Positions 53,290 to 61,780 of a stretch of 64,000 bases of DNA are shown here, in pieces (position 1 is the stretch's first letter; each line of letters starts with the position of its first letter). This DNA is from Campylobacter sp. 19-13652 (lineage in GTDB: Bacteria > Campylobacterota > Campylobacteria > Campylobacterales > Campylobacteraceae). The notes beneath the pieces are model-generated. The model was given only the letters and a program-made list of their open reading frames with translations, did not search any database and was not told where the DNA came from. Where the stretch lies: assembly GCF_019702925.1 (NCBI RefSeq), contig NZ_AP024713.1:496001-560000 (forward strand), in the 5' to 3' direction. The position numbers were made by a program, and so were the translations under genes.

Positions 53290-54612
53290 TTATTCGTTCA
53301 TTATGGCTAAAAGCTCAGCATTATTTTGCGTTTTTAGCATCTTAGCATATAGGAATTTAAGCGCCTCCACATCATCCATAGAAGCGATTGCGGTGCGTAG
53401 CGCCCAAATTTTTTGCAAATCATCAGGTTTTTGCAAAAGCTCCTCTTTTCGTGTGCCTGATTTTAGTACGTTAATGGCTGGATAAATTCTGCGGTCAGCG
53501 ATATTGCGGTCTAGGACTATCTCGCTGTTTCCAGTGCCTTTAAACTCCTCAAAAATCACCTCATCCATTCTTGAGCCAGTGTCGATTAGTGCGGTGGCAA
53601 TTATCGTTAGGCTACCTCCATTTTCGATATTGCGTGCCGCTCCGAAAAATCGTTTTGGCTTATGTAGGGCGTTTGCATCCACGCCACCTGTTAGTACCTT
53701 GCCGCTTGGCGGAGTTACGGTGTTATAGGCTCTAGCTAGACGGGTGATGCTATCTAGGAGTATTATGACATCTTTGCCCATTTCGACTAGACGCTTTGCC
53801 TTTTCGATGACTAGCTCGGCTACTCGGACGTGATTAAGTGCTGGTAGGTCAAATGTTGAACTAAATACCTCGCCTTTTACACTACGCTGCATGTCCGTTA
53901 CCTCCTCTGGGCGCTCATCGACTAGAAGCACCATCAAATGAGCTTCTGGGTGGTTGCGAGCAATACCGTGGGCTAGCTCTTTCATAAGCTCCGTTTTGCC
54001 ACTTCGTGGCGGAGCTACAATTAGTCCGCGCTGACCTTTGCCTGTTGGAGTAAAAAGATCTAGTACTCGTCCAGTTAGCTTTAGTGGATCATACTCAAGC
54101 TTTAGCTTTTGAGTTGGAAAAAGTGGGGTTAAATTGTCAAATAGCGGACGCTCTTTCGCCTCTGCTAGCGGCATATAATTAACTGCTTCTATCTTTAAAA
54201 GTGCATAGTATTTTTCCTGATCTTTAGGCTCTCTTACCTGTCCTGTTACTATATCGCCCACACGTAGGGCAAATTTGCGGATTTGTGAATTTGAAACGTA
54301 AGCGTCATTTGAGCTATCTGAAAAATTTGCATCAACTGAGCGCAAAAATCCATATCCATCAGGCATAATCTCTAAAATTCCAGTAAATAGTATAAATCCG
54401 CCTTGCTTTGTCTGCGTCTTTAAAATTTCAAAAATGAGATCCTGGCGGCGAAACTCGCGTGGGTTTTCCACGCCTACTTTGTTTGCGATTTGCACTAAGC
54501 TATCTAAATCAAGCTGGCGTAAATCCTCAATCTTGTGTCCATCAACAGGTATGTGTGTACGCGAATTTTTGCGCTGTTTAGGCGTTTGTGCCTCTTGGGT
54601 TTGATTATCCAT
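53290..54612 (-). CDS. rho: transcription termination factor Rho
   Basis: Hexameric RNA helicase, 440 residues. Residues 1-25 are a short polar N-terminal extension; the RNA-binding cold-shock-like domain follows with [14 protein letters not shown] (near 80), and the ATPase domain with P-loop [11 protein letters not shown] (near 200) and [13 protein letters not shown] (near 230). The Q and R loops look complete. Length is close to the family norm. It is divergent from the dctP gene across a 147-base gap. Confidence 0.97.
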   Translation of the reverse strand: MDNQTQEAQTPKQRKNSRTHIPVDGHKIEDLRQLDLDSLVQIANKVGVENPREFRRQDLIFEILKTQTKQGGFILFTGILEIMPDGYGFLRSVDANFSDSSNDAYVSNSQIRKFALRVGDIVTGQVREPKDQEKYYALLKIEAVNYMPLAEAKERPLFDNLTPLFPTQKLKLEYDPLKLTGRVLDLFTPTGKGQRGLIVAPPRSGKTELMKELAHGIARNHPEAHLMVLLVDERPEEVTDMQRSVKGEVFSSTFDLPALNHVRVAELVIEKAKRLVEMGKDVIILLDSITRLARAYNTVTPPSGKVLTGGVDANALHKPKRFFGAARNIENGGSLTIIATALIDTGSRMDEVIFEEFKGTGNSEIVLDRNIADRRIYPAINVLKSGTRKEELLQKPDDLQKIWALRTAIASMDDVEALKFLYAKMLKTQNNAELLAIMNE

Positions 54613-54759
54613 TATTCCTCTTTAAATCTTAAAATAGTGAAAGATATTGTGGATTTGAAGTATTTGGGGTATTGTATTAAAAATGTCCTAAAATGAAAAT
54701 AAATCATAAGTTTTTCTGTGCTAAAATAGCAACTTTAAATTTTATAGTAAGGAGAGTTG

Positions 54760-55806
54760 ATGAGGAAAATTTTATTAGCAAGCTTGCTTCTTGCTAGTGC
54801 ACTTTTTGCTGGAGATAAGGTGTATAAGCTAAAGCTAGCTAGTACCTGGGAGAGCACGACGCCCGTATTTGGCGATGAGATGAGAGATTTTATAGAGATA
54901 ACCGATAAGATGAGTGGCGGTAGGCTTAAGATAAAAGTAGACTATCCTAGTAAGCATAAATCGCCATTTGCTGTGCTTGATTTTGTAAAAACAGGACAGT
55001 ATGACATGGGGTTTACATCTAGTTATTATTACAAGGGTAAAGACCCAAAGGCTATGTTTTTTACCGCGGTGCCTTTTGGTATGACAGCTGATGAGCAGCA
55101 TGCTTGGTATGAATTTGGCGGTGGCAAGGAGCTGGAGGCTAAAGTCTATGATAAATACGGCATAGACGTTTACCGTGCCGGAAATACTGGCACGCAGATG
55201 GGTGGATGGTTTAAAAGACCGATAAATTCATTAGAAGATTTAAAGGGGTTAAAAATCCGAATACCTGGATTTGGCGGTGAGGTAATGGCAAAGGTGGGCG
55301 CAAGCGTTAGCACCATACCAACTGGAGAGCTTTATCTAGCACTTGAAACTGGTGCGATAGACGCTGTTGAGTGGGTAAGTCCAGCTTATGATATGGGTCT
55401 TGGTTTTTATAAGGTCGCAAAATATTACTATACAGGCTGGCAAGAACCAAACGGCGAGACGCAGTTTTTTGTTAATAAAAAATCAATGCAAAAGCTCCCA
55501 GAGGATCTGCAAGCCGTGCTAAAATCCGCAATGGCAGTAGTGGCTGAACGAGCGATGGTTGAGGGGTATTATGAAAATATCAAACTCTGGGCAAAGATGA
55601 AAAGCGAACACCCTGATATTGAGGTGCGCTCGTTTAATAAAGACATAATGGCTGCGCTTAAAAAGGCAAGCGATGAGCTATTAGACGAGGAAGCGGCAAA
55701 AGATCCGTTATTTAAAGAGATATTAGATTCTCAGCGTGCTTTTGTAAAAGAAGCTAGAGAGTGGAGCAAAATCTCGGTTGATGCTTATATTAGAACTGCT
55801 GAATAA
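54760..55806 (+). CDS. TRAP transporter solute-binding protein, DctP family (orphan)
   Basis: Periplasmic binding protein of about 348 residues with a signal peptide (1-17, ending LFA-G). The family segment LKGLKIRIPG (near 155), with the arginine that usually binds a carboxylate ligand, is present, as is the ETGAIDAVEWVSP segment near 195. No DctQ or DctM membrane gene lies next to it, so it must share a TRAP permease elsewhere or serve another purpose. ATG 54760 with AAGGAG upstream is preferred over TTG 54757. Confidence 0.87.
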   Translation: MRKILLASLLLASALFAGDKVYKLKLASTWESTTPVFGDEMRDFIEITDKMSGGRLKIKVDYPSKHKSPFAVLDFVKTGQYDMGFTSSYYYKGKDPKAMFFTAVPFGMTADEQHAWYEFGGGKELEAKVYDKYGIDVYRAGNTGTQMGGWFKRPINSLEDLKGLKIRIPGFGGEVMAKVGASVSTIPTGELYLALETGAIDAVEWVSPAYDMGLGFYKVAKYYYTGWQEPNGETQFFVNKKSMQKLPEDLQAVLKSAMAVVAERAMVEGYYENIKLWAKMKSEHPDIEVRSFNKDIMAALKKASDELLDEEAAKDPLFKEILDSQRAFVKEAREWSKISVDAYIRTAE

Positions 55807-55912
55807 ATTTATCGCCTTCAAATTTGGAGGCGACCCCTACTTTTCATGCCTCACTTAGCTAGTTTTTAGTAAATTTTAGCTAAAATCAAAAAGCTATTTT
55901 TTAAGGATTTTA

Positions 55913-58519
55913 ATGCAAGACGATATTTTTAGTGCAAATCAAGATATAGAAGTCATAGATATAGAGGACTCTATAAAAAGCAGCTACCTAGACTACTCTA
56001 TGAGCGTCATCGTGGGGCGGGCTTTACCAAATGCTAGAGATGGGTTAAAGCCAGTACATAGGCGCATAATCTACGCTATGCACGATTTAAAGCTAAGCCC
56101 AGGAAGTGCGTATAAAAAGTCAGCTCGTATAGTCGGTGATGTCATCGGTAAATACCACCCACACGGCGATACGGCGGTTTATGATGCGCTTGTGCGTATG
56201 GCGCAGAGCTTTTCTATGCGTGAGCGTATAGTTGACGGACAGGGTAACTTCGGCTCTATCGACGGAGATAATGCCGCTGCGATGAGATATACTGAGGCTA
56301 GGATGACGCAGCTTAGCGTGGAGCTTTTGCGTGATATAGAAAAAGACACTGTGGATTTTGTCCCAAACTATGATGATAGCGATAAAGAGCCTGACATCCT
56401 ACCTGCTCGTGTGCCAAATTTATTGTTAAACGGCAGCAGTGGTATCGCTGTGGGCATGGCGACAAATATCCCACCGCACAGCCTAGATGAGCTAATCGAC
56501 GGACTTTTGTGCGTGCTTGAGGATAAAAATGCAAGCTTAGAGGAGATAATGACACATATAAAGGGGCCCGATTTTCCAACTGGGGGTATAATCTATGGTA
56601 AAAAGGGCATAGTGGAGGCGTATCGTACAGGTCGCGGACGTATAAAGCTACGTGCAAAAACTCACATAGAAAAAAAGGCAAATAAAGAGCTAATAGTCGT
56701 AGATGAACTGCCTTATCAGGTAAATAAGGCTAGGTTACATGAGCAAATTTCTGATCTTGTAAGAGATAAGCAAATAGATGGTATAAGTGCAGTTCAAGAT
56801 GAGAGCGATAAGGACGGTATGCGCCTAGTCATAGAGCTAAAGCGCGATGCAATGAGTGAGATAGTGCTTAATAATCTTTTTAAATCCACGCCTATGGAGA
56901 GCACATTTGGCGTAATAATGCTTGCTATTGATAATAAAGAGCCTAAAATTTTTAATCTAATCGAATTACTTAAGCTATTTTTAAATCATCGCAAGACAGT
57001 CATAATTCGTCGTACTATTTTTGATCTTGATAAAGCAAAGGCAAGGGCGCATATTTTAGAGGGGCTAAAAATCGCTCTTGATAATATCGATGATGTTATC
57101 GCCATGATAAAGGAGAGCGCCGACACAGCTGCTGCTCGTGAGGGGCTTATGAGACGCTTTGGCTTAAGCGAGCTTCAATCAAACGCCATACTTGATATGC
57201 GTTTAAGCAAGCTTACTGGGCTTGAGCGAGAAAAGCTAGAAAATGAGCTAAAAGAGATAATGGCAGAAATCGAGCGCCTTGAGGCGATACTAAAAAGCGA
57301 GAGCTTGATTGAGCAAATCATAAAAGATGAGCTGCTTGAGATAAAGGCTAAATTTAGCGTTCCACGTATTACCGAAATAGTCGATGATTACGACGATATC
57401 GACATTGAGGATCTAATCCCAAATGAAAATATGGTCGTTACCATTACGCACAGGGGCTATATAAAGCGAGTGCCAAGCAAGCAGTATGAGAAGCAAAAGC
57501 GTGGCGGCAAGGGCAAGCTAGCGGTAACGACGTATGATGATGATTTTATCGAGAGCTTTTTTACCTGCAACAGCCACGATACGCTAATGTTTGTAACCGA
57601 CCGCGGACAGCTATACTGGCTAAAAGTGTATAAAATCCCAGAAGGAAGCCGCACGGCAAAGGGCAAAGCGGTGGTAAATTTAATCCAGCTGCAGCCTGAT
57701 GAAAAAATAATGGCAATAATCCCAACCACCGACTTTAGCCAGAGCAAGTCGCTGGCGTTTTTCACCAAAAATGGCATAGTCAAGCGAACAAATTTAAGCG
57801 AGTTTAAAAACATCCGCTCAATCGGCGTTAGGGCGATTAGCCTTGATGAGAATGACGATTTGGTCTCAGTGCTAATAGTGAGTGGGGACGAGGAATATAT
57901 TGATAGCGAGCTAGAAAATAGCGATGAGAGCGGCGAGGAGCAAGCTCAAATGCTAGAGCCTATCGAAGCTAACGATAGCGATGATGAAAGCGTAGGCGAA
58001 ATAGACAGCAACGAGACTATGCTATTTATCGTTACGAAAAAGGGAATGTGCCTTAAATTTAATGTAAGCAAAGTCCGACAAATGGGACGTTCGGCTCGGG
58101 GTGTAACTGGCATTAAATTTAAAGAAGCAGGCGATGAGGTCGTGGGTGCAGCGGTCATTGAAAGCAACGCCCAAGAGATACTAAGCATATCCGCAAAAGG
58201 CATAGGCAAGCGAACTACAGCCGATGAGTATCGCCTGACAAACCGAGGTGGCAAGGGCGTAATCTGTATGAAGCTAACCAGCCGCACAGGCGATTTAGTG
58301 GGCGTAACGATGGTCGATGATGAGATGGATTTAATGGCGCTAACCTCAAGCGGCAAGATGATACGCACCGATATGCAAAGCATACGCAAAGCAGGACGAA
58401 ACACAAGCGGCGTCATCGTGGTAAATGTGGACGGCGAAGAGGTCGTAAGCATAGCCAAATGCCCTAAGGCCGGAGATGATGAGGATTTTGATGATGAGGG
58501 TGGTTTGCTTGAGGAGTAG
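55913..58519 (+). CDS. gyrA: DNA gyrase subunit A
   Basis: An 868-residue topoisomerase subunit that cuts and rejoins DNA to add negative supercoils. Catalytic Tyr126 is in [10 protein letters not shown]. The quinolone region reads [13 protein letters not shown] with Thr87 and Asp91, equivalent to C. jejuni Thr86 and Asp90, so it is the wild-type, susceptible form. The C-terminal beta-pinwheel contains the GyrA-box KQKRGGKGK near residue 525. An acidic low-complexity insertion of about 40 residues (near 660-700) separates two blades. A hairpin of CGCCT/AGGCG type lies between dctP and this gene. Confidence 0.97.
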   Translation: MQDDIFSANQDIEVIDIEDSIKSSYLDYSMSVIVGRALPNARDGLKPVHRRIIYAMHDLKLSPGSAYKKSARIVGDVIGKYHPHGDTAVYDALVRMAQSFSMRERIVDGQGNFGSIDGDNAAAMRYTEARMTQLSVELLRDIEKDTVDFVPNYDDSDKEPDILPARVPNLLLNGSSGIAVGMATNIPPHSLDELIDGLLCVLEDKNASLEEIMTHIKGPDFPTGGIIYGKKGIVEAYRTGRGRIKLRAKTHIEKKANKELIVVDELPYQVNKARLHEQISDLVRDKQIDGISAVQDESDKDGMRLVIELKRDAMSEIVLNNLFKSTPMESTFGVIMLAIDNKEPKIFNLIELLKLFLNHRKTVIIRRTIFDLDKAKARAHILEGLKIALDNIDDVIAMIKESADTAAAREGLMRRFGLSELQSNAILDMRLSKLTGLEREKLENELKEIMAEIERLEAILKSESLIEQIIKDELLEIKAKFSVPRITEIVDDYDDIDIEDLIPNENMVVTITHRGYIKRVPSKQYEKQKRGGKGKLAVTTYDDDFIESFFTCNSHDTLMFVTDRGQLYWLKVYKIPEGSRTAKGKAVVNLIQLQPDEKIMAIIPTTDFSQSKSLAFFTKNGIVKRTNLSEFKNIRSIGVRAISLDENDDLVSVLIVSGDEEYIDSELENSDESGEEQAQMLEPIEANDSDDESVGEIDSNETMLFIVTKKGMCLKFNVSKVRQMGRSARGVTGIKFKEAGDEVVGAAVIESNAQEILSISAKGIGKRTTADEYRLTNRGGKGVICMKLTSRTGDLVGVTMVDDEMDLMALTSSGKMIRTDMQSIRKAGRNTSGVIVVNVDGEEVVSIAKCPKAGDDEDFDDEGGLLEE

Positions 58520-58571
58520 GCTTAGGTTTGCTTATGAGGCATTTTGATAAATTTAAGATAAAGGATATAAA

Positions 58572-59060
58572 ATGAGAGTTTTGGCTTTTGCTATCTTGGC
58601 TGGTATAGGGCTTGTTGGGTGTAGTTTTAATGGATTTTCGTCTGCTTCTGAGCCTAGTAAAGAGGTGGTGGTGCAAAAGGTTGATAGAGATGATATTATA
58701 AAGGTTATGAAGGAGGAGGGCTTTGCAAGCTCGCTCCCAGAGGAGGTAACTCTCACTGCCACTGGTGAGGGCATAGCTCCGCAAAAGGCTCTATCCATAG
58801 CTCAGGCAAAAATCCTAGCCAAGCACGCCGCACTAGCTGCTGCTCACGCAAACCTAGCTGGAAAGCTTTACGGAGTTAGAATTAATGGCGAGGATACAGT
58901 GCAAAATGCCATGCTGCAAAACTCAAGAGTAACGGCTAGGGTACAGGGGCTAGTTAAAAATGCGGCCATAATAGACGAGGGCTTTGCTGATGGAATTTAT
59001 AAGGTTACCCTCCAGCTTAATGTAACTCAAGAAAAATGGCGCGAGGTATTTTCATACTAA
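58572..59060 (+). CDS. LPP20-family lipoprotein
   Basis: A 162-residue lipoprotein: hydrophobic residues 4-14, lipobox LVGC with Cys17. The mature part contains the LPP20 pattern, with ATGEGIAPQ near 62, then the AQAKILAKHAALAAAHANLAG helix and a VTLQLNVTQ strand at the end. It corresponds by position and sequence to C. jejuni Cj1026c, next to gyrA. LPP20 relatives affect flagellar function or outer membrane integrity; for this one, I infer only a flagellum-linked role from flgR downstream. It overlaps the next gene by 25 bases. Confidence 0.85.
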   Translation: MRVLAFAILAGIGLVGCSFNGFSSASEPSKEVVVQKVDRDDIIKVMKEEGFASSLPEEVTLTATGEGIAPQKALSIAQAKILAKHAALAAAHANLAGKLYGVRINGEDTVQNAMLQNSRVTARVQGLVKNAAIIDEGFADGIYKVTLQLNVTQEKWREVFSY

Positions 59061-59479
59061 AACGTGCCTTTATTTTTCGTACTTTTTTATCTTTCCTCCT
59101 GCTTTTAAGTACCCTTAAAAGCGAGGAGTATATCTTTTGGGCTAGGCTTGAGACGCATGATTTTATGCTAGATTTTAATGAGCTAAATATACTCCCAGCC
59201 ATGAGTCAAACCTCGCACCCCACTTTAAAACAAATTTGTGTTATCTCTTTGCCAAGTGCCACTAATTTTACTACTGATAATAATCTCAGACTTGATATTT
59301 TAAATAGCAAAAAAGATGAAATTTTTAACTGTTTTTTAAGCCAACAAAGCAGGGTTAGCTCGTGGAGTGAGCTTTTAAATTTAAACGCGTCAAATAAGAC
59401 TGAAATAATAATCCCTCCTGTTAGATTTGTGGCTGATTTTAAGGCTCATTACGTTATTATTTATTTAATATCAAAATAA
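59036..59479 (+). CDS. conserved Campylobacter protein upstream of flgR
   Basis: A 147-residue protein with a positively charged N terminus and hydrophobic segment (residues 12-23, RTFLSFLLLLSTL) that is likely a signal peptide. The rest has two cysteines (near 68 and 97) that could form a disulfide, and no recognised domain. It sits between the LPP20 gene and flgR as Cj1025c does in C. jejuni. Its start lies 25 bases inside the LPP20 gene. Function unknown; a flagellar accessory role is only suggested by position. Confidence 0.72.
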   Translation: MARGIFILKRAFIFRTFLSFLLLLSTLKSEEYIFWARLETHDFMLDFNELNILPAMSQTSHPTLKQICVISLPSATNFTTDNNLRLDILNSKKDEIFNCFLSQQSRVSSWSELLNLNASNKTEIIIPPVRFVADFKAHYVIIYLISK

Positions 59480-59489
59480 GGATAAGGCT

Positions 59490-60671
59490 ATGAATATTGC
59501 CATTGTAGAAGATGACATTAATATGCGAAAATCCCTAGAAATTGCACTTAGCGAGTATGATGAGTTAAATTTAAAGACATATAAATCGGCGGTCGAAGCG
59601 CTAAAAAAGCTAGATGAGAGCGTAGATTTAATCATCACTGATATTAATATGCCTCGCATGGATGGGCTTGAGTTTATTAAAGAGCTTAACGGACGCTATG
59701 ACGTCATCATTATGACTGGCAATGCTACGCTAAATAGGGCGATTGAGAGTGTACGACTAGGGGTTAGGGATTTTCTTACAAAGCCTTTTGACGCAGACAC
59801 ATTGTATGCTGCAATAATGCGTATAGCAAAGCTAAAAGAGGTCGAAAGAGAGCTTGCTGATAATAGCAAAAAATCAAATCCCACAAACAATCCAGCCCCA
59901 AAGACTACAAATGGCGGGTTTATCGCTAGCTCAGAGGCCCTTGAGGCGACTAAAAACATAGCCTTAAAAGCTGCTAAAACCGACGTATCCATACTCCTAA
60001 ACGGCGAAAGTGGCGTTGGTAAAGAGGTCTTTGCGCACTTTATTCACGATAATTCACCAAGAAAAGATGCTGCTTTTATTGCGCTAAATATGGCAGCCCT
60101 GCCTGAAAATTTAATCGAAAGCGAGCTTTTTGGCTATGAAAAAGGTGCTTTTACAGATGCTAGCGTGGCAAAACCAGGGCAGTTTGAGCTAGCAAATAAT
60201 GGTACGCTTTTTTTAGATGAGATAGCTGAGATGCCTATGCCTTTGCAGGCAAAGCTATTGCGCGCTATTCAGGAGGGAGAGGCGTGTAGGCTTGGTGGAG
60301 TAAAGCCTGTAAAGTTTAACGTCAGGATAATAGCCGCTACAAACGCAAACCTAAAAGAGGCAATCGCAAATGGCAAATTTAGAGAGGATTTGTACTACCG
60401 TTTAGCCACGATACCTCTAGCCATACCGCCACTTAGAGAGCGCAAAGATGAGATATTAGGTATAGCAGATAGCGTGCTAAAATCAGCCTGCGATGAGTAC
60501 TCACTAGGTGTAAAAACCATACAAAAAGAGGCTTGCGACGCACTTTTGGAGTACGAATATCCTGGTAATATTAGGGAGCTTATTTCAATCATAAAGCGCG
60601 CTGCTATATTAAGTGAAGGCGAATTTATCGGCGTAAACGATCTATTCTTAGACGCACGTAGAGCGAAATAA
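59490..60671 (+). CDS. flgR: sigma54-dependent flagellar response regulator lacking the DNA-binding domain
   Basis: Activates sigma54 (RpoN) transcription of flagellar rod, hook and minor flagellin genes after phosphorylation by FlgS. The receiver has Asp8-Asp9, phospho-acceptor Asp51 (LIITDINMPRMDG) and DFLTKP. The AAA+ domain has Walker A GESGVGKEV near 172 and the sigma54 contact GAFTDA near 215. The protein ends at 393 residues just after the AAA+ lid (AILSEGEFIGVNDLF), without a Fis-type helix-turn-helix, so it probably works from solution as reported for H. pylori FlgR. The C. jejuni protein is longer. Located between gyrA-linked genes and asd as in C. jejuni. Confidence 0.92.
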   Translation: MNIAIVEDDINMRKSLEIALSEYDELNLKTYKSAVEALKKLDESVDLIITDINMPRMDGLEFIKELNGRYDVIIMTGNATLNRAIESVRLGVRDFLTKPFDADTLYAAIMRIAKLKEVERELADNSKKSNPTNNPAPKTTNGGFIASSEALEATKNIALKAAKTDVSILLNGESGVGKEVFAHFIHDNSPRKDAAFIALNMAALPENLIESELFGYEKGAFTDASVAKPGQFELANNGTLFLDEIAEMPMPLQAKLLRAIQEGEACRLGGVKPVKFNVRIIAATNANLKEAIANGKFREDLYYRLATIPLAIPPLRERKDEILGIADSVLKSACDEYSLGVKTIQKEACDALLEYEYPGNIRELISIIKRAAILSEGEFIGVNDLFLDARRAK

Positions 60672-60747
60672 TGAGCTTTAGTTAAACAAAATTTAAACGC
60701 ATTTAAGTTAAAATCCAAAAATTTAAATTTAATCAAAAAGGGCAAAA

Positions 60748-61776
60748 ATGAGAAAGTATAATATCGCTGTTGTGGGTGCGACTGGTGCTGTGGGTGAGGA
60801 GATTTTTAACGTCCTAGCTGAGCTTGACTTTCCAGTGGCGGACGTGCTGCCACTAGCAAGCAGCAAAAGTGCGGGCGAGAAAATCGAATTTAAAGGCAAA
60901 AGCTACGTGGTAAAGGAGCTGACTGAGAGTAGCTTTGAGGAGGCGGATATTGACATAGCGTTTTTCTCAGCGGGCGGGTCGGTGTCGGCTAAATTTGCTC
61001 CTCTTGCTGCTCAAAGTGGCGCGGTGGTGATAGATAATACGAGCCATTTTAGGATGGACGCTGATGTGCCACTAGTCGTGCCTGAGTGCAATCCTGAGGA
61101 CATAGCGATGTGGCGTGAGCGTGGCATAATCGCAAATCCAAACTGCTCGACTATCCAGATGGTGCAGCTGCTTAAGCCGCTTGATGACGCCTTTGGTATA
61201 AGGCGTGTGGATGTGGCGACGTATCAGGCGGCAAGTGGCGCGGGCAAGGAGGGTATGGAGGAGCTGGTCGTGCAGATGCAGAAGTTTTTTGAGTTTAAGC
61301 TTGACGAGTGCGAGCCAAAGGTCTTTGCTCATCAGCTGGCTTTGAATTTAATCCCGCACATTGACGTTTTTAAAGAAAATGACTATACCAAAGAAGAGAT
61401 GAAAATGGTAAATGAGACTCGCAAGATCCTGCACAAAGACATCGAAGTGAGCGCAACCTGCGTGCGTGTGCCTGTGCTTCGCAGCCACAGCGAGGCTATC
61501 ACCATACACTTTGAGCGTCCAGTAAGAGCAGACGAAGCCAAAGCCGTGCTAGCAAAAGCCCCAAGCGTGGTGCTATACGATGAGCCAAGCGAGAAAAAAT
61601 ACCCTATGCCCCTAATCTCAAGTGACACAAACGACACCTACGTGGGACGCATTAGGAGCGATAACTTTGACGAGCGTATCTTGCACCTGTTTTGTGCCGC
61701 AGATCAGATCCGCGTGGGAGCCGCGACAAATGCTGTTAGAATAGCGATAAAGTGGGCGGAAAAATACGCAGAGTAA
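60748..61776 (+). CDS. asd: aspartate-semialdehyde dehydrogenase
   Basis: Reduces aspartyl phosphate to aspartate semialdehyde, for lysine, diaminopimelate, threonine and methionine synthesis. NADP-binding GATGAVGEE is at residues 9-17, the catalytic cysteine is in NPNCSTIQMV near 131, and RVPVLRSHSEAI near 240 contains the active-site histidine and arginine. The 342-residue length is normal. The next gene starts 4 bases after its stop. Confidence 0.96.
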   Translation: MRKYNIAVVGATGAVGEEIFNVLAELDFPVADVLPLASSKSAGEKIEFKGKSYVVKELTESSFEEADIDIAFFSAGGSVSAKFAPLAAQSGAVVIDNTSHFRMDADVPLVVPECNPEDIAMWRERGIIANPNCSTIQMVQLLKPLDDAFGIRRVDVATYQAASGAGKEGMEELVVQMQKFFEFKLDECEPKVFAHQLALNLIPHIDVFKENDYTKEEMKMVNETRKILHKDIEVSATCVRVPVLRSHSEAITIHFERPVRADEAKAVLAKAPSVVLYDEPSEKKYPMPLISSDTNDTYVGRIRSDNFDERILHLFCAADQIRVGAATNAVRIAIKWAEKYAE

Positions 61777-61780
61777 AATA

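Noticed and set aside
56150-56200. Fluoroquinolone resistance change in gyrA
   Set aside because: The key positions read Thr87 and Asp91, the wild-type residues equivalent to C. jejuni Thr86 and Asp90.
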